Assembly: GCA_964598225.1 (NCBI GenBank)
Contig: CAZRBG010000036.1
Location: 1 to 60,726, forward strand
Source: SG8-4 sp964598225
Lineage (GTDB): Bacteria > Planctomycetota > Phycisphaerae > Sedimentisphaerales > Anaerobacaceae
Length of the DNA: 60,726 nt
Direction of reading: 5' to 3'
Of the stretch, positions 1 through 8,692 are shown one piece after another (the stretch's first letter is position 1; each line of letters starts with the position of its first letter). The notes under the pieces were generated by a model. The model did no database searches and was not told the origin of the DNA. It was given only the letters and a program-made list of their open reading frames with translations. The translations under genes were made by a program, and so were the position numbers.

Positions 1-28
1 GCCTGTTTTTCTATATTCTTATAGGGCC

Positions 29-1144
29 TTAACGCTTATGGAAGTGCCATTCGTGCCAGAGCCTGGTTTCCTCGCCGGTGACGCAGCCGGAGAATTTCGT
101 GAGAGGCTTTCCCGTGTCCAGCTCGTACAGAAAACCGGCCCACATCTGCAGGAAAGCATCGGAGACGCCGAACTGATGAATACTGTGCGTGACTGACTCG
201 AACGGCACCTGCTGTCCCATGTCCATCCTCTGCCATCGCTGCTCGCCGCCGGTGTATTCGAGTATTTCGAGGGTGTTGGCGTTGTTGGTGCTGAATCTGG
301 CGGAGGCTTTTGTCCCGAGAACCTCGATGTACCAGTTGTTCGTCTGGCCCGGCGAGATTCGCTGTGTCCTGAGCGTAAATGGAAACTCGTCCCCGGAGCG
401 GCGATCCCTCGCTTTGCAGAGCAATGTCGCGTTATCCCAGGTTTTGCAGGGGACCGTGCCGCCTTTGCCGTCCGGCCGCTCAGGCATTAGATTGGACAGC
501 ACAGCGCGGACGTCTAAAGGGATCCAGCCGGCTCTAAAGGGAAGCGCGCAGGAGTGAGGTCCGAGATCCCCCATACAGCCGTATTGCCCGTTGTACTTAA
601 GCATTCTTTTCCAGTTAATCGGCTTGGCGGGGTTAAGATCGCTGCAATGGAGAAAGCCAGCGCTGACCTCAATTATCTTGCCGAAGGTGTCCTCTTCTAC
701 CATCCGCCCTATCCTCTGCACCGCGGGAAAGAACATGAATTGTGACACACACCTGACGAAAACATCGGGATGTTTCTTCATCGCGGCCAGAATCGCCTTG
801 TTGGCCTTTTCGTCCATTCCGAAGGGCTTCTCGCCCATGAGGTGCTTGCCAGCCTCTACAGCCGCGGAGCAGAACTCCCCATGCAGGTTGTGCGGCACCG
901 ATATATAGACCGCATCAACGTCGGGATTTGCCAGAAGCTCACGATAGTCGCTCGTAATCTGCCCCAGAGTCGGAATATTATCCTTAAACCAGCGGACGCT
1001 TTTGGCCGAGACATCCCGCCGGCAAATCGCGACGATCTCAGGCCGCACCTTCATCTTCGGCAGATGGAGCCATCGGGCCGCCGCACTGGCAAACTCCCGC
1101 CCCATCATCCCACAACCAATCAACCCGAAACGAACTGTCTTCAT
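29..1144 (-). CDS. Gfo/Idh/MocA family oxidoreductase
   Basis: A 371-residue NAD(P)-dependent sugar or inositol dehydrogenase-type protein. The N-terminal Rossmann fold starts at residue 4 with RFGLIGCGMMG, and the dinucleotide-binding domain ends with the family's EKP motif (GEKPFG, near residue 105). The C-terminal alpha/beta domain follows, with a GDLGPH stretch at the position of the usual substrate-pocket Asp/His. There is no Tat or Sec signal, so it is probably cytoplasmic, unlike the exported paralogue at 37059-38444. The substrate cannot be read from sequence. It is transcribed away from the MlaFE pair and no functional partner is visible because the window begins just downstream. Confidence 0.85.
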   Translation of the reverse strand: MKTVRFGLIGCGMMGREFASAAARWLHLPKMKVRPEIVAICRRDVSAKSVRWFKDNIPTLGQITSDYRELLANPDVDAVYISVPHNLHGEFCSAAVEAGKHLMGEKPFGMDEKANKAILAAMKKHPDVFVRCVSQFMFFPAVQRIGRMVEEDTFGKIIEVSAGFLHCSDLNPAKPINWKRMLKYNGQYGCMGDLGPHSCALPFRAGWIPLDVRAVLSNLMPERPDGKGGTVPCKTWDNATLLCKARDRRSGDEFPFTLRTQRISPGQTNNWYIEVLGTKASARFSTNNANTLEILEYTGGEQRWQRMDMGQQVPFESVTHSIHQFGVSDAFLQMWAGFLYELDTGKPLTKFSGCVTGEETRLWHEWHFHKR

Positions 1145-1323
1145 ATGAAACTACCCAACTTCAACCCAAATGCGCCGGACATACTATGCCCCCCGCCGCC
1201 CCGTGTCAAGCCATCACTCAGAATCCGCTCCTCCTGGATGACTTGCCCCCGCCGTTGCCGGCTCTAATTCGACTTTCCATGACCGCTGTCGTTTGCAGCG
1301 AGAATTATAATGCTCACCGGATG

Positions 1324-2178
1324 CTACTCAAAATCTCGAGGCAGAAATTGCGCCTGCGACACTTTGCCGCTCATTCTCAGCACGGCGAGGTCGTCTTCGC
1401 CGACCTGTCCATGAATGAATTGTTGAACGTTCGGGTGAGGATGGTTGCGTATATGGTCGGCGTCCCCGTCTGCAATTATTTTGCCGTTGTGCAGCATTAT
1501 GATTCGATCGGCAACCTTGTATGCACTGGTCATGTCGTGTGTAACGACCACTGAAGTGACGCCAAGCTCTCGCTGCAGTTTCAAAATCAGTTCGTTAATT
1601 ATATCAGAACGGATGGGATCAAGGCCCGTAGTCGGTTCATCGTAGAGAATCACTTCGGGATCCAGCGCAATCGCGCGGGCAAGGGCAACTCTCTTACGCT
1701 GTCCGCCGGAAAGATTGGATGGGTAATGGTTCTGATAACCGTCCAGTCCGACCATCGCCAGCTTCGATTTGACGAGTTCTTCTGTTGCTTTCCAGTCGAT
1801 GATTTTATGATGCTGCCTGATCGGGAATATTATGTTTTCCGTGACACTGAGGCTGTCAAAGAGAGCGCCGCCCTGGAAGAGAAAACCGTAATGTGTGCGG
1901 ATTTTGTTAAGGGCGTTTTCACTGAGATTGTCGATTCTCTGATTCTTGTAATAGATTTCTCCGGCATTTGGCCTGAGCAAAACGATGAGATGCTTGACCA
2001 GAACGGTCTTGCCGCAGCCGCTCGGCCCTATCACGACGGTCGTTTTCCCCTTTTCGATGGCCAGAGAAACATTGTCCAGAACCACCTTTCTGCCGAATCG
2101 CTTCGTAATGTTCTCAAGTACGATTACGCCGTCGTCGTGATTGACTCGGTCGCTGTTTTCTTTGTTGTTCTGTATCAC
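1324..2178 (-). CDS. mlaF: MlaF-like ABC transporter ATP-binding protein
   Basis: 284-residue ATPase of the phospholipid/retrograde lipid transport (Mla/Ttg2/Mce) class. It shows Walker A GPSGCGKT, the signature LSGGQRKRVALARA, Walker B VILYDEPTTGLD and the H-loop VVTHDM. The start is GTG, preceded by GAAAAGAG. It lies 19 nt after the permease gene on the same strand, so the two form an operon. A substrate-binding MCE-domain protein (MlaD) would be expected but is not adjacent here. Membrane-associated, energising movement of glycerophospholipid or similar lipids across the envelope; the substrate is inferred from the family. Confidence 0.88.
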   Translation of the reverse strand: MIQNNKENSDRVNHDDGVIVLENITKRFGRKVVLDNVSLAIEKGKTTVVIGPSGCGKTVLVKHLIVLLRPNAGEIYYKNQRIDNLSENALNKIRTHYGFLFQGGALFDSLSVTENIIFPIRQHHKIIDWKATEELVKSKLAMVGLDGYQNHYPSNLSGGQRKRVALARAIALDPEVILYDEPTTGLDPIRSDIINELILKLQRELGVTSVVVTHDMTSAYKVADRIIMLHNGKIIADGDADHIRNHPHPNVQQFIHGQVGEDDLAVLRMSGKVSQAQFLPRDFE

Positions 2179-2197
2179 CTTATACTCTTTTCCGCAA

Positions 2198-3007
2198 TCA
2201 AACCATGCTCCTGAGAGACCAAAACGTATTGTAAATCGCCTTAAAGACCACCGCTAACGCGAAATTCAGGGCCAATATGGAAATAAAGCTCGCCACAAAC
2301 GCTTCCGTACACGCCTGGCCGACGCCGTGGGCACCTTCTTTACACGTGAAGCCTTTGTAGCAACCTATCGTCGCAATCGCTACACCGAAAAAGAAGCCTT
2401 TGGCAACTCCTATTGAAACGTCCCATAGTTCCACGCCGGAGGCGCTATAGTTCCAGTAAGCGCGGTTATTTATGCCGAAGTGCATAACACTCACAAAGAA
2501 GCCGCCTATAATTCCCGCCAGGTCCGCATATATGATGAGCACGGGCGTAAGAAACAGGCAGGCGAGAACCCTCGGTGCAACGAGATACCTTATGGGATTG
2601 GTGCCCATACTTCTGATCGCGTCAATCTGCTCGGTAACGTTCATCGTACCGAGTTCGGCGGTTAGAGCCCCTCCGACCCGCCCCGCCAACATTACCGCCG
2701 CCAGAACGGGCCCCAGTTCCTTGACTACAGCGATATTGATAAGGTTGCCCAGACGTTCCTCCAATCCCATGGATGCGAGCTGGTTATAGGTCTGCACGGC
2801 CAGAGTCATCCCCACGAAAGCGCCGGTTATCATTACTACAGGGACGCTGCGAACGCCGATAATATTCATCTGGGTCCATATCAGCGAATATTTGGAGGGG
2901 CGCGCACAGGTGCGAAGCGAGGCGATCGCCGACTGCCAGGCGAACCTCGCAAATCGCCCCATATTGTTGACTCCTCCGACCGTCTTGGCTCCTACAATCC
3001 CTATCAT
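2198..3007 (-). CDS. mlaE: MlaE-like ABC transporter permease
   Basis: 269-residue MlaE/DUF140-family permease with several membrane helices and the conserved family stretches KELGPVLAA, AGRVGGALTAELGTM and NPIRYLVAPRV. I chose the ATG at 3007 because AAGGAG lies 7 nt upstream; an in-frame ATG at 3049 would add 14 residues without a good ribosome binding site. First gene of the mlaE-mlaF pair, with a sigma70-like promoter at 3060-3088 on the same strand. Expected to form the transmembrane part of a lipid transporter in the inner membrane. Confidence 0.88.
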   Translation of the reverse strand: MIGIVGAKTVGGVNNMGRFARFAWQSAIASLRTCARPSKYSLIWTQMNIIGVRSVPVVMITGAFVGMTLAVQTYNQLASMGLEERLGNLINIAVVKELGPVLAAVMLAGRVGGALTAELGTMNVTEQIDAIRSMGTNPIRYLVAPRVLACLFLTPVLIIYADLAGIIGGFFVSVMHFGINNRAYWNYSASGVELWDVSIGVAKGFFFGVAIATIGCYKGFTCKEGAHGVGQACTEAFVASFISILALNFALAVVFKAIYNTFWSLRSMV

Positions 3008-3059
3008 GATACTGCTCCTTAGCACAAAACACCGGGCCATGTCCTTCAAGCGGCAAATA

Positions 3060-3088
3060 ATGGTAAGGTCTCAGCAATGAATAGTCAA
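3060..3088 (-). promoter_or_regulatory. Promoter for mlaE-mlaF
   Basis: On the minus strand TTGACT (5 of 6 matches to the -35 consensus) is followed by a 17-nt spacer and TACCAT (4 of 6), about 50 nt upstream of the chosen mlaE start. The rest of the 3.09-3.39 kb intergenic stretch holds nothing I can call confidently. Confidence 0.5.
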
Positions 3089-3388
3089 TCGCCAATTGTC
3101 GCCTGAAGGTTGTCTTAGATCGTCAATTGTTAAGAACTTGTTCGATAATAAAACCCAAAAAAACAGGTTTCTTCTGAAAGCGACTCTTTAATGTGTCGAT
3201 AATTTGCAGGTTAGATGAGGCGGCTTTGTCTATGGGGTTCTGCTATCGTAATCAAGCTAATTCCCTGTGAAGTCCGTTAATTCTGATGCCGGAAGAGACT
3301 TATTTTGACGAAATTGGGAATTCAACCGTTTCGGCAGTTAGGCGAGAAGAGCATAGGCTGTCATACTTAATATGCGTAAGGTAACAAG

Positions 3389-5488
3389 ATGAACGCAAAA
3401 AACATTGCTAAAAAGGGCTTGTTTGCTGTTGTATTTATTGCGATAGTTATAGGCGTTTTCGAATTATCGCGTGAAAAAGTCACCGAAGACATGACGCATT
3501 GTGCTGTGATTGCTATCATGACGGCCGCCCTTCTACCTTATCTTTACAGAACTCGAATTAAGAGCATTCTCCTTGCGGCAGTATTTATAGCAATCATAGT
3601 TGGGGTCTATTGGCTTGCCAGAATAAAGGTTACACAGGATCCCGCCCACTGCACTCTAATCGCCATTATGACCGCCGCGATAATACCATACCTCTACAAC
3701 AGATACGTATACACATCTCTGCCGGAAACAGACCCGGAAGAATCCGCCGAAATTGAAGTGAAAGCGCTTCTTGCGAATAAAGCGCGTCTTGAAGAGAAAA
3801 TTCGCAGGCTGACTGCGGAACTGACTACAGCCGGACGGAAGCTCGATGCGGAAATCTCCAATAAACCGCCCGAGCAAAGGCAATTACAACAGCGTCTGAA
3901 GCATCTCAATTGTCTTTACGGGCTTTCCAAAATCGTGAACCGTGAAGAGATTTCGTTAGGTCACATTTTCAAAAAGACAATCTCTTTGATACGAGATGCA
4001 CACAAGTATCCGGATACCGTAAGTGTCCGAATCACATTTGACGGCATTCGCTATGCTACGGAGGATTTCAAAAAGAGTGAATCGTGCCACAATGTCCAGA
4101 TTAGAGCGCACGGAGAACAGGTGGGCCTGATCGAGGTCTACAATCTGGGAGGCAAGGTAAACAGTGACGAGGAGATATTCCTTAAAGAAGAGAACAACTT
4201 GTTAATAGCTGTCTCCGAGTGGCTGGGCAGCATCGCCGAGCGAAAAAAGGCCCAGGAAAAACTTCAACTATTCCGCAACCTCGTGGAGCGCTCGAATGAC
4301 TGCATTTTTGTTATTGAGCCGCAGTGGGGACGCTTCCTGGACGCAAATAAGCGAGCCTGTGACGCTCTGGGATACGCTCGAGAAGAACTGCTTGGGACAG
4401 TGACCATGAAGGACGTCGAGCAGGCCGTCATCGACGATGCATCCTGGAAAAAGCGCGTGGCTCGGCTCAAGCTCGAGAACGACATCATTCAGGAAGGCCT
4501 GTACAAGCGCAAGGATGGAACGACTTTTTCCGTTGAGGCGAGCCTCAGGCTGGTCACAGAACAGAAACAGGGGTATATAATAGCTATTGCACGGGATATT
4601 AGCGAACGCAAACGCGCCGAAACCAAGCTCAAATCAGCACAAGAGAAATTGCTCGAAACCGCTCGCGAAGTCGGCATGGCTGAAGTGGCAACGGGGGTAC
4701 TTCATAATGCGGGCAACGTTCTCAACAGCATCAGCGTTACGGCCGAGTCGATAGAAAAGAGGGTCCGCAATTCCAAAATATCCTATCTTTTGGACGTTGT
4801 GCGGTTACTCCGGGATAATGCAGAAGATCTCGGCAAGTTCATGACGATTGAAGAACGAGGAAAGAAAATACCCGCGTTATTGGCCGATCTATACGAGAAG
4901 TTAATCGACGAGCAGAGGCGATCTTTGGAGTCGCTGGAGGCTTTAACTAAACACGTTCAACATGTGACTGAGATTATTCGACTGCAACAATCACACAGCA
5001 AGGCCAAAGGTCTGATAGAAGCAACTTCGGTTGCCGCCGTCGTGGAGGACACGCTTAAGATTAACGCCGAGGTGCTCACACAAAACAACATTAAGGTCAC
5101 AAACCAAGTTTCCGATCTGCCCACTCTAATGCTGGACAGGCACAAGCTTCTTCAGATCATGACAAATCTGATCTGCAATGCAGCGCAAGCGCTGGCGGAG
5201 AGTAAGCAAGAGAACAAGAATCTCATGATACGGATCAGAGAAACGAAAGTCTGCCACCTGCAAATAGACATATCGGACAACGGGGTTGGAATTCCCGCCG
5301 AGAATCTGACCCGTATTTTCGAGCACGGTTTCTCCACCAGAGAAGACGGTCACGGATTCGGATTACACAGCACGGCTCTGTCTGTTAGCGAATTGAACGG
5401 ATCAATATCAGCCCACAGCGACGGGCCGGGCAAAGGCGCAACGTTCACCATTGAATTACCTATCCAGAAAGAGGAGGCCACGGTATGA
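3389..5488 (+). CDS. Membrane PAS sensor histidine kinase with duplicated 2-TM module
   Basis: 699 residues. The N-terminus carries two tandem copies of a roughly 50-residue two-helix module (residues about 9-55 and 60-105), each with a V(A/F)FIAI core, a (L/I)IAIMTAA helix and an IPYLY or LPYLY end. A coiled coil (about 120-170) and a GAF-like region follow, then a PAS domain (about 290-410), an H-box with HNAGNVLNS (phospho-acceptor His439) and an HATPase_c domain with N-box NLICNAAQAL, G1 DNGVGI and G2 HGFGLH. The H-box belongs to the H-N-x-G-N-x-L-N-S type rather than the common HDLK type. Its stop overlaps the next gene by 4 nt (ATGA), so translation is probably coupled. Confidence 0.88.
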   Translation: MNAKNIAKKGLFAVVFIAIVIGVFELSREKVTEDMTHCAVIAIMTAALLPYLYRTRIKSILLAAVFIAIIVGVYWLARIKVTQDPAHCTLIAIMTAAIIPYLYNRYVYTSLPETDPEESAEIEVKALLANKARLEEKIRRLTAELTTAGRKLDAEISNKPPEQRQLQQRLKHLNCLYGLSKIVNREEISLGHIFKKTISLIRDAHKYPDTVSVRITFDGIRYATEDFKKSESCHNVQIRAHGEQVGLIEVYNLGGKVNSDEEIFLKEENNLLIAVSEWLGSIAERKKAQEKLQLFRNLVERSNDCIFVIEPQWGRFLDANKRACDALGYAREELLGTVTMKDVEQAVIDDASWKKRVARLKLENDIIQEGLYKRKDGTTFSVEASLRLVTEQKQGYIIAIARDISERKRAETKLKSAQEKLLETAREVGMAEVATGVLHNAGNVLNSISVTAESIEKRVRNSKISYLLDVVRLLRDNAEDLGKFMTIEERGKKIPALLADLYEKLIDEQRRSLESLEALTKHVQHVTEIIRLQQSHSKAKGLIEATSVAAVVEDTLKINAEVLTQNNIKVTNQVSDLPTLMLDRHKLLQIMTNLICNAAQALAESKQENKNLMIRIRETKVCHLQIDISDNGVGIPAENLTRIFEHGFSTREDGHGFGLHSTALSVSELNGSISAHSDGPGKGATFTIELPIQKEEATV

Positions 5489-6843
5489 ACGAGTTGAAAA
5501 AGGAAAAGATGCACCGCATTCTGATCATTGACGACAACCCGAATATTCATAAAGATTTTGCAACCATACTCGTTGAGGAGGAGGAAAGCGACAGTTTCAA
5601 GGCGCTAAGAAATGAGGTCTTAGGTGAGGACGGCGGCAACCGTGCGACTGGAAATATGTACGAGCTTGACTTTGCATCTCAGGGCGGGGAGGGATGTCAG
5701 AAAATCTCCCGGGCTTGTAATAAAGGGCGCCCTTATGAGGTGGCTTTCGTTGACATGCGCATGCCCCCCGGTTGGGACGGATTGGAAACAATAGAAAATA
5801 TCTGGAAGATAGATCCCGGTTTACAGATTGTCATTTGTACCGCTTACTCGGATTATTCCTGGGCGGATATAACCGACCGGCTCGGCAAGTCCGAGAATCT
5901 CCTTATCCTGAAAAAACCGTTCGACAGCGCCGAAGTGGCTCAGCTCGCCAGCGCTCTGACAGAAAAATGGGTGCTCGCCCAACAAGCGTCCATCAAAATG
6001 GAGCAGTTGGAGAATATGGTTAAAGAGCGAACGGACAAGCTTGAGCAAATCAACGAGAAACTAAAAGAAGAAATCAATGAGCGAGAACAGGCTCAGCAGC
6101 GCCAGGGCGAGCTTATCCGAAAGATTGACGGCATAAATAAGGATCTCAGAGATTTCGCTTCGATAGTTTCACACGACCTTAAAGCACCTCTCCGCGGAAT
6201 AAAAAGCCTGGCAACCTGGATCCTGGACGACGCCGGGGATAAACTCGATCAGGAGATCACAGAACAGATGCACCTGCTTTTGGACCGCGTGGAGCTGATG
6301 CACAGACTGATCGACGGTGTACTCAAATACTCCAGGGCCGGTCGTACGGAAGGTGAACCTGTCCGAGTGGAGCTTAACGAGTTCATTCCCGAAGCAATTG
6401 ATATGTTGGACGCCCCGGGCAACATTGCAATCGCCGTCCAGGACGATATGCCCGCGATATATTGTCTGGAAACTCAGTTTATGCAGTTGTTTCAGAACCT
6501 CATAAGCAACGCCATAAAGTACATGGACAAACCAAAGGGCCGAATAAATGTAAGCTGTATCGAAGAGAACGGTTTTTGGAAATTCGCCGTAGCCGACAAC
6601 GGCCCCGGAATCGAGGAAAAACACTTCGAGAGAATCTTTAAGATGTTTCAGTCGCTATCGGTGACAGAAAATTTCAGAGGCACGGGAGTAGGCCTTACCG
6701 TGGCAAAGAAAATCGTCGAGCTACATGGCGGCAGCATTTGGGTGGAATCAAAAGTCGGCGAAGGCAGCACATTTTTCTTTACTTTGCCCAAACAGGAAAC
6801 AGGAGTCGAAAATGCGAAACTCGAAGCCAATATTGCTTGTTGA
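5485..6843 (+). CDS. Receiver-histidine kinase hybrid (REC-coiled coil-HisKA-HATPase)
   Basis: 452 residues, soluble. The N-terminal receiver domain has the acidic pair IIDDN and phospho-acceptor Asp90 in the VDMRMPPGWDG loop, and the KKP lysine. A long coiled coil (about 170-215) leads to HisKA with SHDLKAPLRG (His230) and an HATPase_c domain ending with TGVGLTVAKKIVELHGG. The receiver-first order suggests a kinase controlled by phosphorylation from the upstream kinase. It overlaps both neighbours (4 nt upstream, 32 nt downstream). Confidence 0.88.
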   Translation: MNELKKEKMHRILIIDDNPNIHKDFATILVEEEESDSFKALRNEVLGEDGGNRATGNMYELDFASQGGEGCQKISRACNKGRPYEVAFVDMRMPPGWDGLETIENIWKIDPGLQIVICTAYSDYSWADITDRLGKSENLLILKKPFDSAEVAQLASALTEKWVLAQQASIKMEQLENMVKERTDKLEQINEKLKEEINEREQAQQRQGELIRKIDGINKDLRDFASIVSHDLKAPLRGIKSLATWILDDAGDKLDQEITEQMHLLLDRVELMHRLIDGVLKYSRAGRTEGEPVRVELNEFIPEAIDMLDAPGNIAIAVQDDMPAIYCLETQFMQLFQNLISNAIKYMDKPKGRINVSCIEENGFWKFAVADNGPGIEEKHFERIFKMFQSLSVTENFRGTGVGLTVAKKIVELHGGSIWVESKVGEGSTFFFTLPKQETGVENAKLEANIAC

Positions 6844-7246
6844 AGATGACAGCGTCGATGTAATGACCGTCAAACGCGCCCTCAGAGATTTAGAGGTTAC
6901 AAGCAATCTGGTCCCCACCGGCGACGGGGAGGAAGCGCTGGCATATTTGAGAGATGACGAAAATACCAAGCCGTCCGTCATTTTGCTCGATTTGAACATG
7001 CCGAAGATGAACGGAATAGAGTTCCTCAAAATCATAAAAGCCGATAACAGGCTGAAAAAAATACCTGTGATAGTGCTGACCACGTCCAACTCGGAACAGG
7101 ACATATCCAAAAGTTTCGAGCTTGGCGCGGCCGGCTATATGGTCAAGTCGGTCGATTACGAGAGGTTCATGGAGATCATCAAAACGATTGACTCGTACTG
7201 GACCGTGAGCAAACTTCCGCCGAACGGAGGATATGATCATGGATAG
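6812..7246 (+). CDS. Single-domain response regulator (Rcp1/CheY-like)
   Basis: 144 residues consisting only of a receiver domain: acidic pocket VEDDS, phospho-acceptor Asp60 in LLDLNMPKMNG, and the VKS lysine near the end. The start at 6812 is chosen because AGGAG lies 6 nt before it; an upstream in-frame extension to 6725 has no support. It begins inside the 3' end of the preceding kinase gene. No output domain, so it must act as a phosphate shuttle or by protein contact. Confidence 0.9.
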   Translation: MRNSKPILLVEDDSVDVMTVKRALRDLEVTSNLVPTGDGEEALAYLRDDENTKPSVILLDLNMPKMNGIEFLKIIKADNRLKKIPVIVLTTSNSEQDISKSFELGAAGYMVKSVDYERFMEIIKTIDSYWTVSKLPPNGGYDHG

Positions 7247-8684
7247 TGCCAGATACAAAATCTTACTTGTCGAAGACGACAAGCTCGATCAGTTGGCTTT
7301 CAAGCGTTTTGTGGATAATAACTCAATCCCATACGACTACACGATTGTAGGCTCAGTTGCTGAAGCCAGAACTGCCTTGGATAGCAGCCAATTCGATATT
7401 ATCCTGTCCGACCATTCTCTTGGGGACGGCACGGCGCTCGACGTTCTTGAGGTGGCGGGAAATACGCCGGTGGTAGTTGTGACCGGAGCAGGGGACGAGG
7501 AAACTGCAACTAATATGTGGAAAGCCGGTGCATACGATTACCTCGTCAAGGATCTCGGGCAGAATTATCTCAACGCCATCCCAAAAACCATCGAAAATAC
7601 CATCAAGCATAAAAGAACGGAGGAGAAAGTACAGTTGCTGTCCGGGGCAATTATGAGTACCGAGGACAGCGTCTATATTACCGATACACAAGGAACAATA
7701 GTCTTCGTCAACAAGGCGTTCTGCCGAACTTACGGGTACGAGGAAGAAGAGATCGTCGGGCAAAACGGCAACGTTCTGTGGATCGGCAAGCGGCAAGGGA
7801 GCAATACAAGAAGTGTATTCCAGACAAAATCTTCCGGAAGCAACTGGGAGGTCGGTTTCTATCATAGACGAAAGAACAACAGTGTATTTCCCGTATCGCT
7901 TTCAAGGTCGCCTGTCAAAGACGCTTCCGGTCGCGATGTCGCGATCGTCGCGGTCGCGCGAGATATCACCGAACGCATGCTTGCCGAAGACAAAATCAAA
8001 AAGACAAGCCAGAGGCTCAAAAAGAAAAATCATTACCAGAATGAACTCTCAATATTTGTCGCCGAGGCGGCGCAGCAGCTTCTTGCCGCCGGCCAGATCG
8101 AGACCGCTCAACTGGTCATCTCAGACTACCTGGACATATCGAAACTTGCTGCCGGCAAAATGAGGCCGGCCGTGCATAAATTTGATTTGGCTAAGTTGAT
8201 CGCAAAATCAATAGATGAACTCGAACCGTTGGCCTCCAGCCTTAGCGTTGAATTGCACAATACAACGCCGAACGGGAAAGTTTTCGTGAATGCTGATCCC
8301 GATAGAATGGCTCAGATATTCCGGATCTTTCTCAAGCGCGCTATACAATCATCCGGATCAAAAGGTCACGTCCGCGTAGCCGTCAAAGATTCCGGCAATG
8401 AGATCACGGTCACTATACACGACGAAGGTCTTCCGCTCGAGCGCGATGAGATTCAACGAATCATAGGTTGCCCCGATTGGATCAGGGAGCAGTTCCAGGC
8501 TGGCAGGCACGATATGGCTTTGGGCCTGCGCCTTGCCATAGAACTGGTGGAAATGCACGGAGGTCGTGTGTGGACTGAGCGGTCGGACACAAATCGAAAC
8601 ACACTTAGCTTTACCGTGTCGAAGTCGGATGTCCAGCACTCACAGCAAGAAACCGCTGTAATGTCCTCTGCCGAAGCCGATTGA
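7239..8684 (+). CDS. REC-PAS protein with degenerate kinase-like C-terminus
   Basis: 481 residues. Receiver domain with VEDD pocket and Asp58 (ILSDHSLGDG), followed by a PAS domain (about 125-245) with PAC-like IVAVARDITER. The C-terminal third resembles HisKA/HATPase_c in length and ends with LGLRLAIELVEMHGGRVW, but it lacks a recognisable H-box histidine. The N-box asparagine is also missing (RIFLKRAIQSS where N..xNAIK is expected). It is therefore probably not an active kinase. ATG 7239 is preferred over ATG 7233 because GGAGG is then 8 nt upstream. Overlaps the previous gene by 8 nt. Confidence 0.85.
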   Translation: MDSARYKILLVEDDKLDQLAFKRFVDNNSIPYDYTIVGSVAEARTALDSSQFDIILSDHSLGDGTALDVLEVAGNTPVVVVTGAGDEETATNMWKAGAYDYLVKDLGQNYLNAIPKTIENTIKHKRTEEKVQLLSGAIMSTEDSVYITDTQGTIVFVNKAFCRTYGYEEEEIVGQNGNVLWIGKRQGSNTRSVFQTKSSGSNWEVGFYHRRKNNSVFPVSLSRSPVKDASGRDVAIVAVARDITERMLAEDKIKKTSQRLKKKNHYQNELSIFVAEAAQQLLAAGQIETAQLVISDYLDISKLAAGKMRPAVHKFDLAKLIAKSIDELEPLASSLSVELHNTTPNGKVFVNADPDRMAQIFRIFLKRAIQSSGSKGHVRVAVKDSGNEITVTIHDEGLPLERDEIQRIIGCPDWIREQFQAGRHDMALGLRLAIELVEMHGGRVWTERSDTNRNTLSFTVSKSDVQHSQQETAVMSSAEAD

Positions 8685-8692
8685 GATTTCTG

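Noticed and set aside
1324..3007. Complete Mla system
   Set aside because: Only the ATPase and permease are present; no MCE-domain or other Mla component is adjacent.
6725..6811. N-terminal extension of the receiver gene at 6812
   Set aside because: It is antisense-free but out of frame inside the upstream kinase, adds no domain, and the AGGAG site fixes the start at 6812.
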